Shown here: positions 1 through 11,064 of the stretch, piece by piece
Numbering within the stretch: position 1 is the first letter of the stretch
Layout of the letters: every line of letters starts with the position of its first letter
From: Heligmosomoides polygyrus polygyrus
Taxonomy: Eukaryota; Nematoda; Chromadorea; Rhabditida; Heligmosomidae
Reading direction: 5' to 3'
Assembly: GCA_947396885.1 (NCBI GenBank)
Contig: OX377205.1
Location: 60,608,969-60,672,968, forward strand
DNA: 64,000 nt
Notes under the pieces: model-generated
Database searches by the model: none
Told to the model about the DNA's origin: nothing
Seen by the model: the letters and a program-made list of their open reading frames with translations, nothing else
Translations under genes and position numbers: made by a program

Positions 1-930
1 AGAAAATTAGTTTGATGAGAAGTCCATCGTCCGGTTGCCATTCCGTCGTCGATTCCAAAAGTGTCTCAAAAATTTTGTAGAGAAAGCACTTAAGTCAGCT
101 TTAGATACGAACACTCGGCATTGTATAGAGTACAATTTCGAATGCAGATGTTGCTCCTTCATGTACAAAAATTGTGCCGTGTCCACGAGATGCTCGGAAA
201 GTGTGAAAAGTTGAACTCTTTGTGATCAACTCGACAACTGCTCTCAGAGAATTTTTTTTATTTTCAACTGTAAACAAACAAATTATTATTATCAAAAGAT
301 TACGTACACAAAACCTTTATCAGCGTTTTTTCTAACAAATTATTAATCAAACAGTTACTCAGCAACACTCTTTCGTGAACTGATCTGACACAGTCGATGC
401 TGCACCTGGAAAGAAGGACCTATTAAAGGGTTCAGAAATCGTATAATTTTTTTAATTCAAGGAGGATAGGAAATAAAACGGTGGTCTACACAAGGGGGGT
501 CGTGCCAGATCCGTTCTGGGTGGGGGTCGTAAATTCTCGGCAAAAATCGAACCCCACGCTTGACCCTGCCCCGAGGTTCATCATCTGAGCCAGAGAGAGA
601 TACTATTGAATAGAGGAAACGTGATCGGACAAAATGTAAACCTTAATTCAACCGACTTGACTACCACACTCCACATGCTATGCAAAACACATGAAAGCAA
701 GACACATTTGTTCAGAAGTCGTAATAGTAACGAAACTTGGAAAGTTCGCAAATTTTATGTATAATGAAATGAAGTGTGAAGCCCTGAATGTTTCTTTCCT
801 CGACGAGAAGTGAGAGCTTTTCGATACATGCACTGCTTTTGTTGTTGTTGTTGTTAAAGAATGGGTTCCTCTTTAAAGAATGGTCATATTCTGTTAAACT
901 GCATCTCGCGTTAATGAGTCAGATATCTGA
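1..930. other. No gene recognised
   Basis: Open frames here are short and lack recognisable motifs. I see no paired splice sites, tRNA arms or inverted repeats that I can support. Confidence 0.5.
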
Positions 931-934
931 AATC

Positions 935-1012
935 CAGGGTCCTCAAAATCGCCCTTATCCGAATCATCCAATTATCCGAAGATTTTCGATCGGATCCAAT
1001 GTATAGTGTAGA
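935..1012 (+). repeat. Fragment of ATCCGA-rich repeat family
   Basis: A short stretch built from ATCCGAA/CATCC motifs, ending in a TCGGATCCAAT segment. The same segment closes the larger copy at 17697-17892, and related units form 12705-12960. It appears to be a truncated copy of that family. Confidence 0.5.
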
Positions 1013-1074
1013 GATCTGTTTATAGTCTGCGACGAGAGTGGCGCCAGCGACAGTTACCCGCGCGCCCGATGCAT

Positions 1075-1440
1075 ATGAATTATACTTATGCTCGAATGAC
1101 CTATTCGAATAGGTATTCGAATGATTTTCATTCGAATTTGAATATTCGAATTCGAATATTCGAAAAATCGCGTTTTTCGAATATATTCGAATTCGAATGT
1201 TCAAAAAATTGCGTTTTTCGAATGTATTCGAATTCGAGTATTCAAAAAATCGCGTTTTTCGAATGTATTCGAATTCGAATACTCAGGAAAATCGCGTTTT
1301 TCGAATATATTCGGTTTCGAATGCTCGAAAATTTTCGGTATTCGAAACTGTTCGAATATTCAAAATTTCCCGGGAAGCGAAAATTATTCGACTACTCGAA
1401 AAGTGTCATTCGAATGCCCAACGAGAATTTGTGTAGCGGC
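1075..1440 (+). repeat. TTCGAA-rich palindromic element, copy 1
   Basis: The left end carries ATTATACTTATGCTCG, the inverted form of the right end of the copy at 2821-3076. Next comes a conserved GACCTATTCGAAT segment. The interior is about five imperfect units of roughly 45 bp mixing TTCGAA palindromes with AAATCGCGTTTTTCGAA. The right terminal repeat is missing. Open frames here are an artefact of the repeat. It is probably a non-autonomous DNA element with a minisatellite core. Confidence 0.6.
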
Positions 1441-1893
1441 GTATTCTAAACAGGCTTGTTAGGTTTTTCGAGTAATTAGGATCTTCAAAACGATTCTTTC
1501 TGTGAATCAAATCTCTGTTACGATAGCGCCTCGTCGATTCTGATCATCGCCTGTGCAAAGAGGTCGAGAAAGAGTAGGAATTCTTAACTGCAATTAAAAC
1601 TTGGAAATTATGATTCTTACGGTGTTTCAAACGGACGGGACTTGTCCTTCACGCTGCAGTTAGGAGTCTGCGACCATAGGCCATCAAATGTCTGCAGCAT
1701 GAGAGTGAGGGTGAACAGGGATGCGCTGCAGTCTAGTGCCACGTCTGATGTATTCTCGTGCAGTGCAATGCCTTATGGAGTCAGCCTTGTGATTTTCCTC
1801 TAACTGCTCGTTATGCTCTTCTGCTCCTCCGTGGTCGCTGAATGCTCTTCTGCTTTTCGTTTCTACAACTACGGTTCCGCAAAAGCTGTATGA
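1441..1893. other. No gene recognised
   Basis: Spacer between a TTCGAA element and a mariner relic. No feature can be supported. Confidence 0.4.
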
Positions 1894-2805
1894 TTAGGTT
1901 GTATGGAAACTCCCCCGGGTGCTTACGGTCGGTATGGGTAACGAACGCTTCAGAAGGGATTTTTCTCAGCGTTTTGATGCTTCACTTTGAACTACAATAA
2001 CTTTATCAAAGCTTATCGGATTTAGTCGAGATAAACACCGTTCGAATCAACAGACGTTTGCAAACGAGTGGCCAGTGAATTTATTCCGTTTGCGAAAAAA
2101 TGAGGCGGTCGAGATTCGACAGAATCCACGGAAGCTGTTTTGGCTTGGTCCTGACTGTGGAATGTTTCACCAGCGAGAAAGTTCTGAAAGTTGTTGAAAA
2201 GATGGTGGTCGTTTGGTGAGAGGTCTGAAGAATATGACAGGTGAGACAGAACTTCAAAATCCGTTCAATTTTCAAAGTGATTTGTGAAAAGTGTGGGCGG
2301 GCGTTATCGTGCAAAACAGTCGGGCCTCTTCCGTTGACCAATAATAGCTGAAGTTGGCGCAATTTCCGGTGCATTTTGTCGATTTCTTTACAGTAGGACT
2401 CTGCTATCGTTTGGCTTCGTGCCAAAAAGTTGTGGATTACACTAGGCGCCGACCGCCACACAGTGACCATTACCTTTTTTGGTGGAGGCCCGCCTTTGGA
2501 AAATGCCAAGGGGGTTCGTCGGCGTCCATCCACTGACTGGAACGTTCGCTTTTATCATACAAAATCTCTATCTCATCACAAGTGATGATTCGATCCGAAA
2601 ACGGGTCAGTTTGTTGCGTAAAAGTAGAGAAGAACAAATCCCGAAACGTGACAATTCTTCCGCTCCCTCAACTCGTAGGGCACCCCCTCTTCGAGCTTTT
2701 TCACCTTCCCAAGGCGTTTCAATGCTTCCGCAACCGCAGTTCCCCTGACATCTAGCTCTTCCGAGATCCCGCGAACTGTTTGGGATTTTTCCTGTCTATC
2801 ATGTC
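1894..2805 (-). mobile_element. mariner relic (transposase pseudogene)
   Basis: Reading the minus strand from about 2800 to 2081 gives mariner transposase pieces. These include a DPFSDRIITCDE stretch (catalytic Asp context), KKVMVTVWRSAPSVIH, and ARSQTIAESYCKEIDKMH followed by VLHDNARPH. The HDNARPH box is the family's second catalytic Asp region. The far end at 1894 begins TTAGGTTG, the mariner terminus, but the other end is lost where the TTCGAA element begins. Frames are interrupted, so it is dead. It belongs to the same lineage as the copy at 52878-54246, which shares the [12 protein letters not shown] stretch. Confidence 0.8.
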
Positions 2806-2820
2806 TATCAGCCAGCCTGA

Positions 2821-3076
2821 TTTTTCATTCGAATTCGAATATTCGAAAAATTGCGTTTTTCGAATATTCGAATTCGAATGTTCAAAAAATCGCGTTTTTC
2901 GAATGTATTCGAATTCGAATATTCAAAAAATCGCGTTTTTCGAATGTATTCGAATTCGAATATTCAGAAAAACAACGTTTTTCGAATATATTCGACTTCG
3001 AATGCTCGAAAATTTTCGGTATTCGAAGCTATTCGAATATTCGAAATTTTGGCGAGAGCATAAGTATAATATGAAT
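2821..3076 (+). repeat. TTCGAA-rich palindromic element, copy 2
   Basis: Lacks the left end but keeps the right terminal repeat CGAGAGCATAAGTATAAT, which inverts to match the left end of copy 1. The core has about four units of TTCGAATTCGAAT plus AAATCGCGTTTTTCG, then the diverged end segment ATGCTCGAAAATTTTCGGTA that is also in copy 1. It abuts the truncated mariner relic on its left. Confidence 0.6.
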
Positions 3077-3232
3077 CAATTAATATCGAGTGGTCGTCTT
3101 CCTGAAATCGACAGTTATGTATTGCTTCGGCGGCTAGTCGCTCGCCGCCCTCGTCGAGAACTATGGACAGGCTCTAGGCCTTTGTGAGTGAGGTTGAGGT
3201 TAGTGGTATTGCATCGCCGACTTTGTCCAAGG

Positions 3233-3534
3233 GGCGCGTGGAGCGCAGTCGGAGGAGGCGCCGGCTGTCGCCTGCACCCGATACCAGGTTCCTAGTTGGA
3301 ATTCCCCCCCCCCCATGCAAACCAAGCCTTCCATCCTTTCGGGTCGGTGAATTGCTACCAGACTTGTCTGGGAAGGGTAACGCGCTGACTTGTTCATCGG
3401 CTGGCCACCGCAAGCCATTGTATCGCCAAATACGCATTCAACTCGCCTCCACGACATCCCGTAGAAGTAGAATGCGTGGCGCATCCCAAAGGTGATTGAA
3501 TAACGCCGTCCTTTGTCCTTTATCCTTATGTTGT
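3233..3534 (+). mobile_element. tRNA-derived SINE, copy 1
   Basis: Starts GGGGCGCGTGGAGCGCAGTCGG, a pol III A-box-like TAGCGCAGTCGG context with one change. About 60 bp later there is a decayed B box near TTCCTAGTTGGAATTCC. The body ends in the tail GTCCTTTGTCCTTTATCCTTA. It is about 300 bp and shares the full architecture with 15424-15718 and the minus-strand copy 58866-59163. Long open frames across it are repeat shadows. Confidence 0.7.
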
Positions 3535-3810
3535 CCAAACATTGTGTAGGAGGTCATTTGGGTGGTCTAATTTGGCCCGGATCTAGCATCCGTTTTTGAC
3601 TTCTTTCATGGTGGGATGATTGCTTTACCTACAATGTATAGTTTAGAGGGTCCTTTTGGGCACAATTAGTGGAAGCGTCCCTCGCTAATGAGTATCCCCT
3701 GGCACTTTCAAAAATAGCGGTCAAGAACGGAGAAACGAAAAATATTATTAAGGATCTGGGTAGATCTCGTCGAGGGGATCACAGTGGTATATCAGTTTTT
3801 TTTAGAAAGG
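3535..3810. other. No gene recognised
   Basis: Spacer between the SINE and a possible gene start. The last part is T-rich and ends in a TTTTTTTTAG acceptor at 3797-3805. Confidence 0.4.
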
Positions 3811-3891
3811 ATGAAGGTCAAGACGACTACAGCAAAAGAACAGAAAGAACGCGGAAAACGCGCCTACCGCGCCCTTTTTCCAATGCTTATG
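3811..3891 (+). CDS. Possible first exon of an unrecognised gene
   Basis: An ATG sits five bases after a strong TTTTTTTTAG acceptor, the layout of a nematode SL trans-splice site. The 27-codon open stretch reads MKVKTTTAKEQKERGKRAYR and continues to PMLM, basic and hydrophilic, then meets a GTGTGT donor in phase 0. It may be the start of the gene whose last exons are at 4245-5282, but an intermediate exon would be needed because the phases do not join directly. No family recognised. Confidence 0.3.
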
Positions 3892-4244
3892 GTGTGTATT
3901 GTAGAAAAGCTGCGCTGCTAGATAGCTCGACATGCATTCACATAACCATCTAACAGTCGGCGCGATAAACCTTAACTACGAATATAAACCTTGGCGTCAG
4001 GTCTCGTTCCGAAGAGGCATTCTGCAATTTTGACCTGCACTTTTGTAATCAGCGTCCCTGGCTCCATCCAGCTGCTTAGGTCGCACCCCTAAGCTGCGGG
4101 GGTTGAAATCCTTGCCTGGAACGAAGAGACCCGTGAGCTTCGACCTTGGGCATTACGTCTGTTGGTTGTCCGGTGATAATACATTCGCCCTCGATACATG
4201 TTTAAGCGCTACTGCAGTAAGCCATTGGCATTTTGTATGTGTAG

Positions 4245-5282
4245 GATAACGGCGCAAAGTGTAAAGTTGACGGGATCACCGCCACATGGCATAGTCACGA
4301 ATGCAAGGCAGAACAACGTTTTCCCCAACCTTGGAATGACCGATGATGAGGCAGAGCCTTCGTGCCCATTAGTTTGCGTGAACAGATGACTTGTCCGGCG
4401 GCCCGGAGGGTTGCCTCGCCACATGACCGCTGAAATTGCCCGGGCTATCCGGAACTGTTGTGCTGCTATGACGTCCCGGGGGATCGGAAATTTGCTTACG
4501 CTTCCTGTATGGACACCGTTTAGGCACTGACCATGAATGCGACCTCTTTCTGAAATTTTGGTCGCTTACAGTAGGTTACGATAAGTGTGGCTAGGAGTAA
4601 TGAGGCAGGATCACCAATTTCACTCAATCGTTGTCGGCGAGGGCTGTATGATGTGCTAACGTCTAACATGCTTCGGTGTAACTCCGGAATATGGTACGTG
4701 CCGTACGTGTCAGGGTCAGTTCAGAACTAATTCGAATCAGCTTCTCTCCGAATTTATCCTTAGGGTGTTGTTTGGGGTGCCATTAACGAATATTGAATTC
4801 TTTTTGTGTAGAATCGGTTTTTGTGCGCAATTTGCGATCCGAATGTAGGAGGCTGGAAAATATAATATTCCAACTAGGTGAAGGATACGGTGCTATTGAC
4901 ACATTTTTCGGTGTCCACCTATCGCAACGCGGATGGCATGTTTGTGACCAGCACTCCAAATAGCCCGTTTACCGTGGGAAATTTCAAGAGGGGATGGACA
5001 ACGAGTCCTCAAACAACGTCTCTGTGCATTCCTCGACTTTTCAACCTCTTTTGTCCTTATAGCACAGCAAAGTGCCACCATTCTTGCAGCCACCCTATTT
5101 ACTGTCCTGCAAACCTTTCAGCTAACTAACAGGGTTCTCCTGCCGCGATTGGAAATTTTGGGGTTCCCAACGTTGGAGGGCCTACATCTCTTCAACAGAT
5201 TTCTTCACATCCGAGTGCTGAGGGGATGGATGCGTCTAGCCAGTTGCTTGCCTCAACAGTCGCAGACTACAGTAAAGCCTAG
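4245..5282 (+). CDS. Unrecognised gene, three 3' exons
   Basis: Three exons join in frame: 4245-4377 (after GTGTAG, entering in phase 2, donor GTGAAC), 4878-4973 (after CCAACTAG, donor GTGGGA) and 5133-5282 (after ACTAACAG), with stop TAG at 5280. The last two junctions are phase 0. The peptide includes SPPHGIVTNARQNNVFPNLG, an acidic MTDDEAEP stretch, then Ser/Thr/Pro-rich FVTSTPNSPFT and GNFGVPNVGGPTSL, ending in DASSQLLASTVADYSKA. No domain was recognised, and the Ser/Pro-rich, low-complexity tail suggests a disordered C-terminus. Upstream exons are not settled. The next gene's acceptor is 73 nt downstream, suggesting an operon. Confidence 0.45.
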
Positions 5283-5355
5283 CTTTTTTTGACCGATCTG
5301 TAGTGTTTTCCTCACTTCAGTTTTTTTCTGCTCAGACGATTCGATGTAGTTGTAG

Positions 5356-6227
5356 GTCACAATGACACGAGGGCTACCTATCACCGCGGCGGTGCTGGGG
5401 TCGTTGTACTTCGCTCGTACCCGCCTACCTGCGCAGTATCACTTTGGGCCGAAAGGGTGGCCTTTCTACGCGATTATGGGCATTGGAACACTCACGACCG
5501 TCAATGTGTTCTCGATGGGATCGTGTCGCGAGCGGGTGCAGCCGCTAATCGCAAAGATGTGGCAGAAAGTGCGTGTTTCTTCTTCATTCCCTTCCTCTTC
5601 CTTTTCATCCCATTTCACCCTTTAGTACAATATCGGTCATTCCTCCACCAGCTATGAAGAAATTCGTCGACGTCACAGACAGGAACAAGGATTTAGCACG
5701 TCTGACGCAGGCCACGCAGCCCATGCGCGGTCGAGAGTGCCCGAATTCAGTGCGCTGACCGATCAGACCTACGGAAACATGGTTGGTTTTTTAGCCTCAT
5801 TGTAATGCTTTTCAGGTGTACTTCGCGCATCTGGTAAAGGGCAATATTATGCGTTTCGTGCGTGGAAAGGTTCCAGGGTAAAATGATATGGTGCTACTAT
5901 AGCAAAGCGATAACTGCGACGACTACGAAAAGGATGACCCGTACGGATGGGGCGGTTTTGAAGGACCATACGCAGACCATGTGACCAGTGGAGGCTCCCC
6001 TGGAACGGGCCGTTCAGAATTGAGCCTTGCTGGGTTAGAATGCTCCACCCAAAAAAATTGGAGAAAATTTAGCCTATGAGCCTGGGTGGACCAAGCTGCG
6101 TTGGAGCCAGGAAGTGCACGTCGAGTCCCATGAGATGTGGAGGTCTTTGATTTTAACATTCTTTCAGGGACCGAGGGTTATCGACAGTAGAACTATTCTA
6201 GAACTAGACTACATTAAAGGCCGGTAA
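5356..6227 (+). CDS. OCIA-domain-like membrane protein
   Basis: Firm exons are 5356-5568 (after GTTGTAG; ATG at 5362; donor GTGCGT) and 5626-5781 (after CCCTTTAG; donor GTTGGT), both phase 0. Proposed 3' exons are 5816-5833, 5904-5981 and 6168-6227 with stop TAA. The first exon encodes RGLPITAAVLGSLYFARTRL, then GPKGWPFYAIMGIGTLTTVN and a CRERV motif: two hydrophobic segments as in OCIA-domain proteins, which in animals sit in mitochondrial or endosomal membranes. The second encodes SYEEIRRRHRQE, matching the post-domain region of that family. The usual N-terminal Cys/Trp-containing lead into RGLP is absent if the ATG at 5362 is the start; an upstream exon may be missed. The 18-nt exon is the weakest part. 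Position right behind another gene suggests SL2 trans-splicing at 5355. Confidence 0.55.
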
Positions 6228-7001
6228 TCTAGGGCACTTGACTCCACTCTTCAGTGCGTGAGCCGTGATTCATTGAAACCTTAAGCACCTCTTTCGACAA
6301 GAATTCGTAGAAGATCCCAGGGTAAAAAGTTGGAGAAGACATTTTGTGGTAACTTAGCCATGCTGGACTCCTTGTGATGTGTAGTACAGAGGGGCGGGTA
6401 AGGATAGCCCTGTTCTGAAGTATCCACTAGTGCGCGCTAACGTGACCACAGCATAGGACTCGCCTGGCTATCAAGTTGCATGGTTGGTCATCTGAACAAC
6501 AACCTCAGACTTCGATTTTTATACAGTTCTATTCGTTGCAAGGAAAAATTCAAAGAAAAGGAACAAGATTGGAGGAGAGTGAGCTGTTAGAAGCAAAGGA
6601 GCTGCGCATTTGGATTTCTGATTGGTTGCTGATCTTTGAACGAAGCTCGTTTACATCGTGCGGTCACCCCGTGTTCATCGCGCGAAACACAGGGCTCCCT
6701 TTAACCTTGATATATCTAGGTACCGGCCTTGAGAATGCGCCAAACCGGCAGACAATACTCTGGTTTTGGGTGAGGTGGCACGCTCTGCGGTGAAGTTATC
6801 CGTGGTAAAAGTATTGTAAAGCTGACCTCTTTATCAAGAGAGGCAGACTCACGATGAAGTTGTCGATGACGGTGCCTCGATTTTTCCATAACAGGAAGAA
6901 TTGGTGGGTCAGGGACACCGTTAGGTCGGTGGTGTGCAGACACGGGGTGCATTGTGTATGAGGTCAACGAGGCCGTTAGAATGGGCCTTTCTCCTATGCA
7001 G
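6228..7001. other. No certain gene; possible missed exons
   Basis: Several T-rich acceptors occur, for example before 6897, with short open stretches behind them. None joins in phase to the exons downstream. The region probably holds introns or upstream exons of the gene ending at 7970. Confidence 0.3.
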
Positions 7002-7970
7002 CGGTCTGCGAACGATTGATAGTCCCACATTGAGAACTTGGGAAAAGTCACCGATCAAGCTTGGTTGGCCTAAGCCCGTGATAGGATTGAGGTAACTGAT
7101 TCGTGTGCACATAAACGGCGGGGCAGATTCTGCCGCCTGTGCTCACAGCAACAGTCGAGCAGCTTGGAGTAAGCAAGTACAGGTCGTTCAAGTGGCTGGT
7201 TTCAGACGGATTCGTACGGGATAAGCACGGATACGATGCCTGCGAATGACGGTTCGATGAGCAGAGATTACACGAAGCCGAGCGGTGAACGAACCTTCGA
7301 CCTAAGCCAGGACGGCAGCCCGGGCGCAACGGATTCTCGTCGAACACCAATGCCTCCGCAGGGCTACATGTATGGCAGTGAAGCTCCGTCATACATGTCG
7401 GGCACACCTGTTACCCCGAGAGGGGCGCAGTCCCCATCCAGCGATGAATATTTTAGGTGATTCCGTCGATCACGTATAGCTGTTACGAGGTGTCTTAGGG
7501 AAAGCCGTTTCATAACACGATAGCTACCTTGTACCATAATGGCAATTTGGTTAAAAGTTCTGCAAAAGTTGTGGTTTCGACAGAGGCATTTTTCAAGTAA
7601 CGAGTCGGCAATGACTAGATCGCCAATGACCGGCCGGGTACCAAAAATTGAGTTGTCATAGGTTTTTTGGCGCATTTGGAGAACTGATTGGCGATATGCT
7701 GATCACAATCCAATTTCCTGCTCCGTTCTTGTTCATCACTTGCGCCTGTACGTTGAATTTGTGTTAAGGCTTCCTAGGTTTTATCGTGTTTTGTTGTCTC
7801 ACTCAAGCCCACATTGTTGTGATTACAAGCTCGTCATAGAATTTTAATGAATTAAATTAAAATGAGTTGATCTTCTTGGCTGCATCATTAGGTCCTCGAT
7901 GGATGCTTCCGATGCCAGCGTGCCGCCGCTGTTAGCAGATCGTCATCCTAGTACTTCGTCCCTCGCCTAG
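7002..7970 (+). CDS. Unrecognised Ser/Pro-rich protein, 3' exons
   Basis: Two exons join cleanly: 7206-7456 (after GGTTTCAG, donor GTGATT, phase 2) and 7892-7970 (after TCATTAG), with stop TAG at 7968. The joined peptide runs from TDSYGISTDTMPANDGS through PMPPQGYMYGSEAPSYMSG and TPVTPRGAQSPSSDEYFR to SSMDASDASVPPLLADR and a PSTSSLA end. It is rich in Ser, Pro, Tyr and acidic residues, like a disordered tail with phosphosites; no domain is visible. A likely preceding exon, 7002-7091, encodes TIDSPTLRTWEKSPIKLGWP, but its phase 2 end does not match the strong acceptor at 7205. Upstream exons were not found. Confidence 0.5.
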
Positions 7971-8178
7971 TTCTGTTGCAGGTCTTATGGTTCTCCCTGT
8001 ATCATTCAACGCTCTCACAAACATGCATGGGTAACGCATCAGGAAGCAGTTCTGTGCTTGTGGCATCAATCATGTCCAGCCTTTGCTCTTGCGCAGTGAA
8101 TCTCATGGAACGGTAATGCACGGGATTAGAGTAACTGTCGGAGACTTGACTGACGCGGCGATGCCTCTGACTCTATAG

Positions 8179-8385
8179 ATGAACCCCAATGTTCTGTATG
8201 CATGTACACTAGAACACATCAAATGTCGACGAATGTGCAATGAGGCGATGTTGCTGGAAATGTGCCTCGTTATGGATCAGGCAATTTTTGCGAAAGGCAA
8301 GATAGAAGAGCTCAAAAATGGCCGGAAAGCAGAATATGAAACACGGAAACGGAAATACGGATACAAACTTCTGTTCATTATTTAA
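8179..8385 (+). CDS. Small ORF behind an acceptor-like site
   Basis: An ATG directly follows CTCTATAG, an SL-type acceptor context. The 68-codon frame is Cys/Met/Lys-rich: MNPNVLYACTLEHIKCRRMC near the start and a Lys/Arg-rich helix-forming end. It has no recognised family. An AT-rich stretch follows the stop, and the sequence then has no other coding sign. It could be a small gene, a 3' exon or chance. Confidence 0.2.
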   Translation: MNPNVLYACTLEHIKCRRMCNEAMLLEMCLVMDQAIFAKGKIEELKNGRKAEYETRKRKYGYKLLFII

Positions 8386-8819
8386 TTTATATTCATTTAT
8401 TCTTGCCAATGCTTTTGATAAGACACAATGTACACACTGAATGAGAAAATAGAGTAATTAGCTGAGAACTACTAAAAAAAAACTGAAGGAGAGGAGAGAG
8501 ATATAGTGCCTACAACTTGGAGAAGTGGGAAATTCAAAAGAACGACAAGAAAACTAAATAGAGCTCAACTGGAAGAGAATTAGCGCAAAGGGGCTTAAGT
8601 CGATTCCTTCTATTTCGTTTAGAAAGCACAAGTCTGCAGTTCGCCGACCCTTGAGTCAGATGACAATCAGATGGGCATACTACTACTGCCATAGGAGGGG
8701 CTGCGAGCAACGATACTCAATTGCAGCCATGCGCGCGGTCGCAGCGCGGCGTAGCAGCCCGGGCCGCCTACGGCCGCAAGTGGGCCGCGTACTAGACTTG
8801 AGCTCGATTAATCGGGCGA

Positions 8820-9540
8820 ATAATTGTTCGAGCGATTTCGAACATTTAATCGCTCGATTACTCGAAAATCTTAAATTGTTGTTGTTCGAACATTATTCGA
8901 AATCGGGTTTCGCGAAAAACCATTATTCGAACATTGATCGAGATCGACTTTCGCGAAAAACCGTTATTCAAACATTGATCGAAATCGACTTTCGCGAAAA
9001 ATCATTATTCGAACATTGATCGAAATCGACATTCGCGAAAAACCGTTGTTCGAACATTGTTCGAAATCGACTTTCGCGAAAAACCGTTATTCGAACATTG
9101 TTCGAAATCGAAGATAGGAAGACGTTGTTCGAACATTGTTCGAAATCGAAGATATGAAGACGTTGTTCGAACATTGTTTGAAATCGACATTCGCGTAAAA
9201 CGTTATTCGAACATTGTTCGAAATCGATGATGGCGAAAAAGCATTGTTTGAATATTGTTCGTAATCGAATATTGCGAAAAAGTATTGCTCGAGTATTGTT
9301 CGAAATCGAACAATGTTCGAACAATATCAAGAGTAGGCCGCCTGAGTATGGATCGTCTCCGTTCCCCGAAAAGCCCACGTTCAAACTCGCTCCACTTCTG
9401 CGCCTACAGTAATTGGCGGGAACGATTTGCGATTTCCTTTCGAGGGTTCTGGCGGCGGACTCTTGACATTGTTCGAACATTGTCCGATTTCGAACAATAT
9501 TCAAACAATGCTTTTTCGCGATAATCAATCTGTGATTTCA
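8820..9540 (+). repeat. CGAACATTGTTCG palindromic tandem array
   Basis: About fifteen imperfect units of 40-48 bp, each with a CGAACATTGTTCG-type palindrome plus AAATCGACTTTCGCGAAAAA. The array is interrupted at roughly 9325-9460 by unrelated sequence and resumes with the motif. Both strands stay open for long stretches because of the unit composition. The reading frames are not genes. Confidence 0.75.
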
Positions 9541-9864
9541 TTTGGAGGGTTCGAGTTTGAAAATCGCGAAGTTTTGTTAGAACGTATTTCGAAATCGAAA
9601 ATGCTTGAGATCGAGGGATCGTCATAGTGAATTAAAGAGGGAGTTCAAATAGAAGTGGCAGTTAACTAGAGCTAATGCGATATTTTGTTGGTTGCTTTGA
9701 ACATACCTAGGATGTAAGAGTCCGATTTTTCTAGGTTATTACAATCACTGAGAGTTCTCGAAAATCTCATGAGCATTAAGCAGCGTCAGGAAACTGCTGT
9801 CTAGTCGATTCTGGTGGCGATATTATGATTTTGGAAACTATCTCATTCTCATGTCTAGTATTGT

Positions 9865-10095
9865 GTATAGTTTTGTTCGGATGACCTATTCAAACAGGTA
9901 TTCCAACGATTTTCATTCGAACTTAGATAATGAATTCGAAATCTAAAAAACCGCGTTTTTCGCATGTATTCGAATCCTAACCTTTATAAAACCACTTTTC
10001 GATTACGCTTGAATTCGAATACTCGAAAACCACGGGCATTTGAAACCCTTCCAATAGTCGAAAATTTTGCGAGAGCACAACTATAGTTGTGCGTA
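9865..10095 (+). repeat. TTCGAA-rich element, copy 3 (degraded)
   Basis: Has both ends of the family in decayed form: GTATAGTTTTGTTCGGATGACC on the left and TTTTGCGAGAGCACAACTATAG on the right. The middle keeps only one clear AACCGCGTTTTTCGCATG unit. It shows that the family unit is about 230-380 bp and is bounded by terminal inverted repeats. Confidence 0.5.
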
Positions 10096-11060
10096 TAGTT
10101 GATCCTATACTGGTTGTTTCAACTGATAATAATAAGTGGTAATAAACTATGATTTTGGTAAAAAAAAGCCTGATAAAGTTTTCAAGTGATAAAATAAAAT
10201 TTTTTGTAAAAGTGATGATGTATTTCAACAGAGATGTATGGATGTATCAGCGAGGTTCTAGCTTAAACTATTTCTGTGGGCCATTTCAAGCAGTTTGAAC
10301 ATCGTTGAGAGCTGTGCTGCTTTCTTATTGCGTGCTCCGATGGGAATACGGCGTGCTACGTCGGTTTCGGTAGTTATTGCGTATTGTAATCGTATGCAAG
10401 TGTCTGGGTGTGTAGGCCGGCGCGCCTCTGAACATACTGAAGCTTGTCGTGATCGTTGCCGAACGTCGCGGCCGCCACGGTCGCAGTGCATTAGAAAATG
10501 TTCTGTTTTACCATGTGTAGATCAGAGCAATTCCTCATTAAACGTGCATTAAAACTGCGGACGAATTGTCGCCGTCGTAAAACGCGCTCGGTGAACGTCA
10601 AAATCGTCATTCTTTTCAAAACCAACCCAGGCGCGAATTTCAAACCGCGTACAGTGACTATACGTCGAATCACGCTTTTTTCTTAAATTTATGAAAATGG
10701 GCTCGAAGGATGAGGGAGTCACCATACCATGTAAGGCACCCCAACACGCATTTTGTGTCGCGCGAAAATGGAAGTGTTACTCAACACTACTGTGTCGTAC
10801 CCCTTGTTGTTCCATTGAATTGTGTTGTTCCATTTTTGATGTAAATCGACATTCATGGGCCTTCTCACGAAGAGGGACAACCACAAACTAAAGGTGGCCT
10901 CCTCCACCAATTAACTGACTAACACCGTCCTTTATCCGTATCCTTTTCTTGTCCGAGCTGGAAAGAGCTGAACAGGAGCAAAGAGCTGACTCTTGAACAT
11001 AATAGGATAGAAGCTACCTTACAAACCGTACGGATTTATATGTGTGCTGAAGAAAATATG
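10096..11060. other. No gene recognised; SINE tail remnant at 10912-10960
   Basis: No convincing exon is present. The stretch 10912-10960 (ACTAACACCGTCCTTTATCCGT) matches the 3' tail of the SINE family at 3233 and 15424 and is a solo remnant. Confidence 0.5.
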
Positions 11061-11064
11061 CTAT

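Noticed and set aside
1069..1449. 126-codon frame and overlapping frames as genes
   Set aside because: They read through TTCGAA repeat units (NSNIQKIAFFECIRIR-type repeats) and disappear outside the array.
8968..9528. 186-codon minus-strand frame
   Set aside because: Translation of the CGAACATTGTTCG array; the repeating FEQCSNNV peptide is only the satellite.
8820..9540. CRISPR array
   Set aside because: Regular spacing suggested it, but there are no unique spacers and the units vary; this is a eukaryotic satellite.
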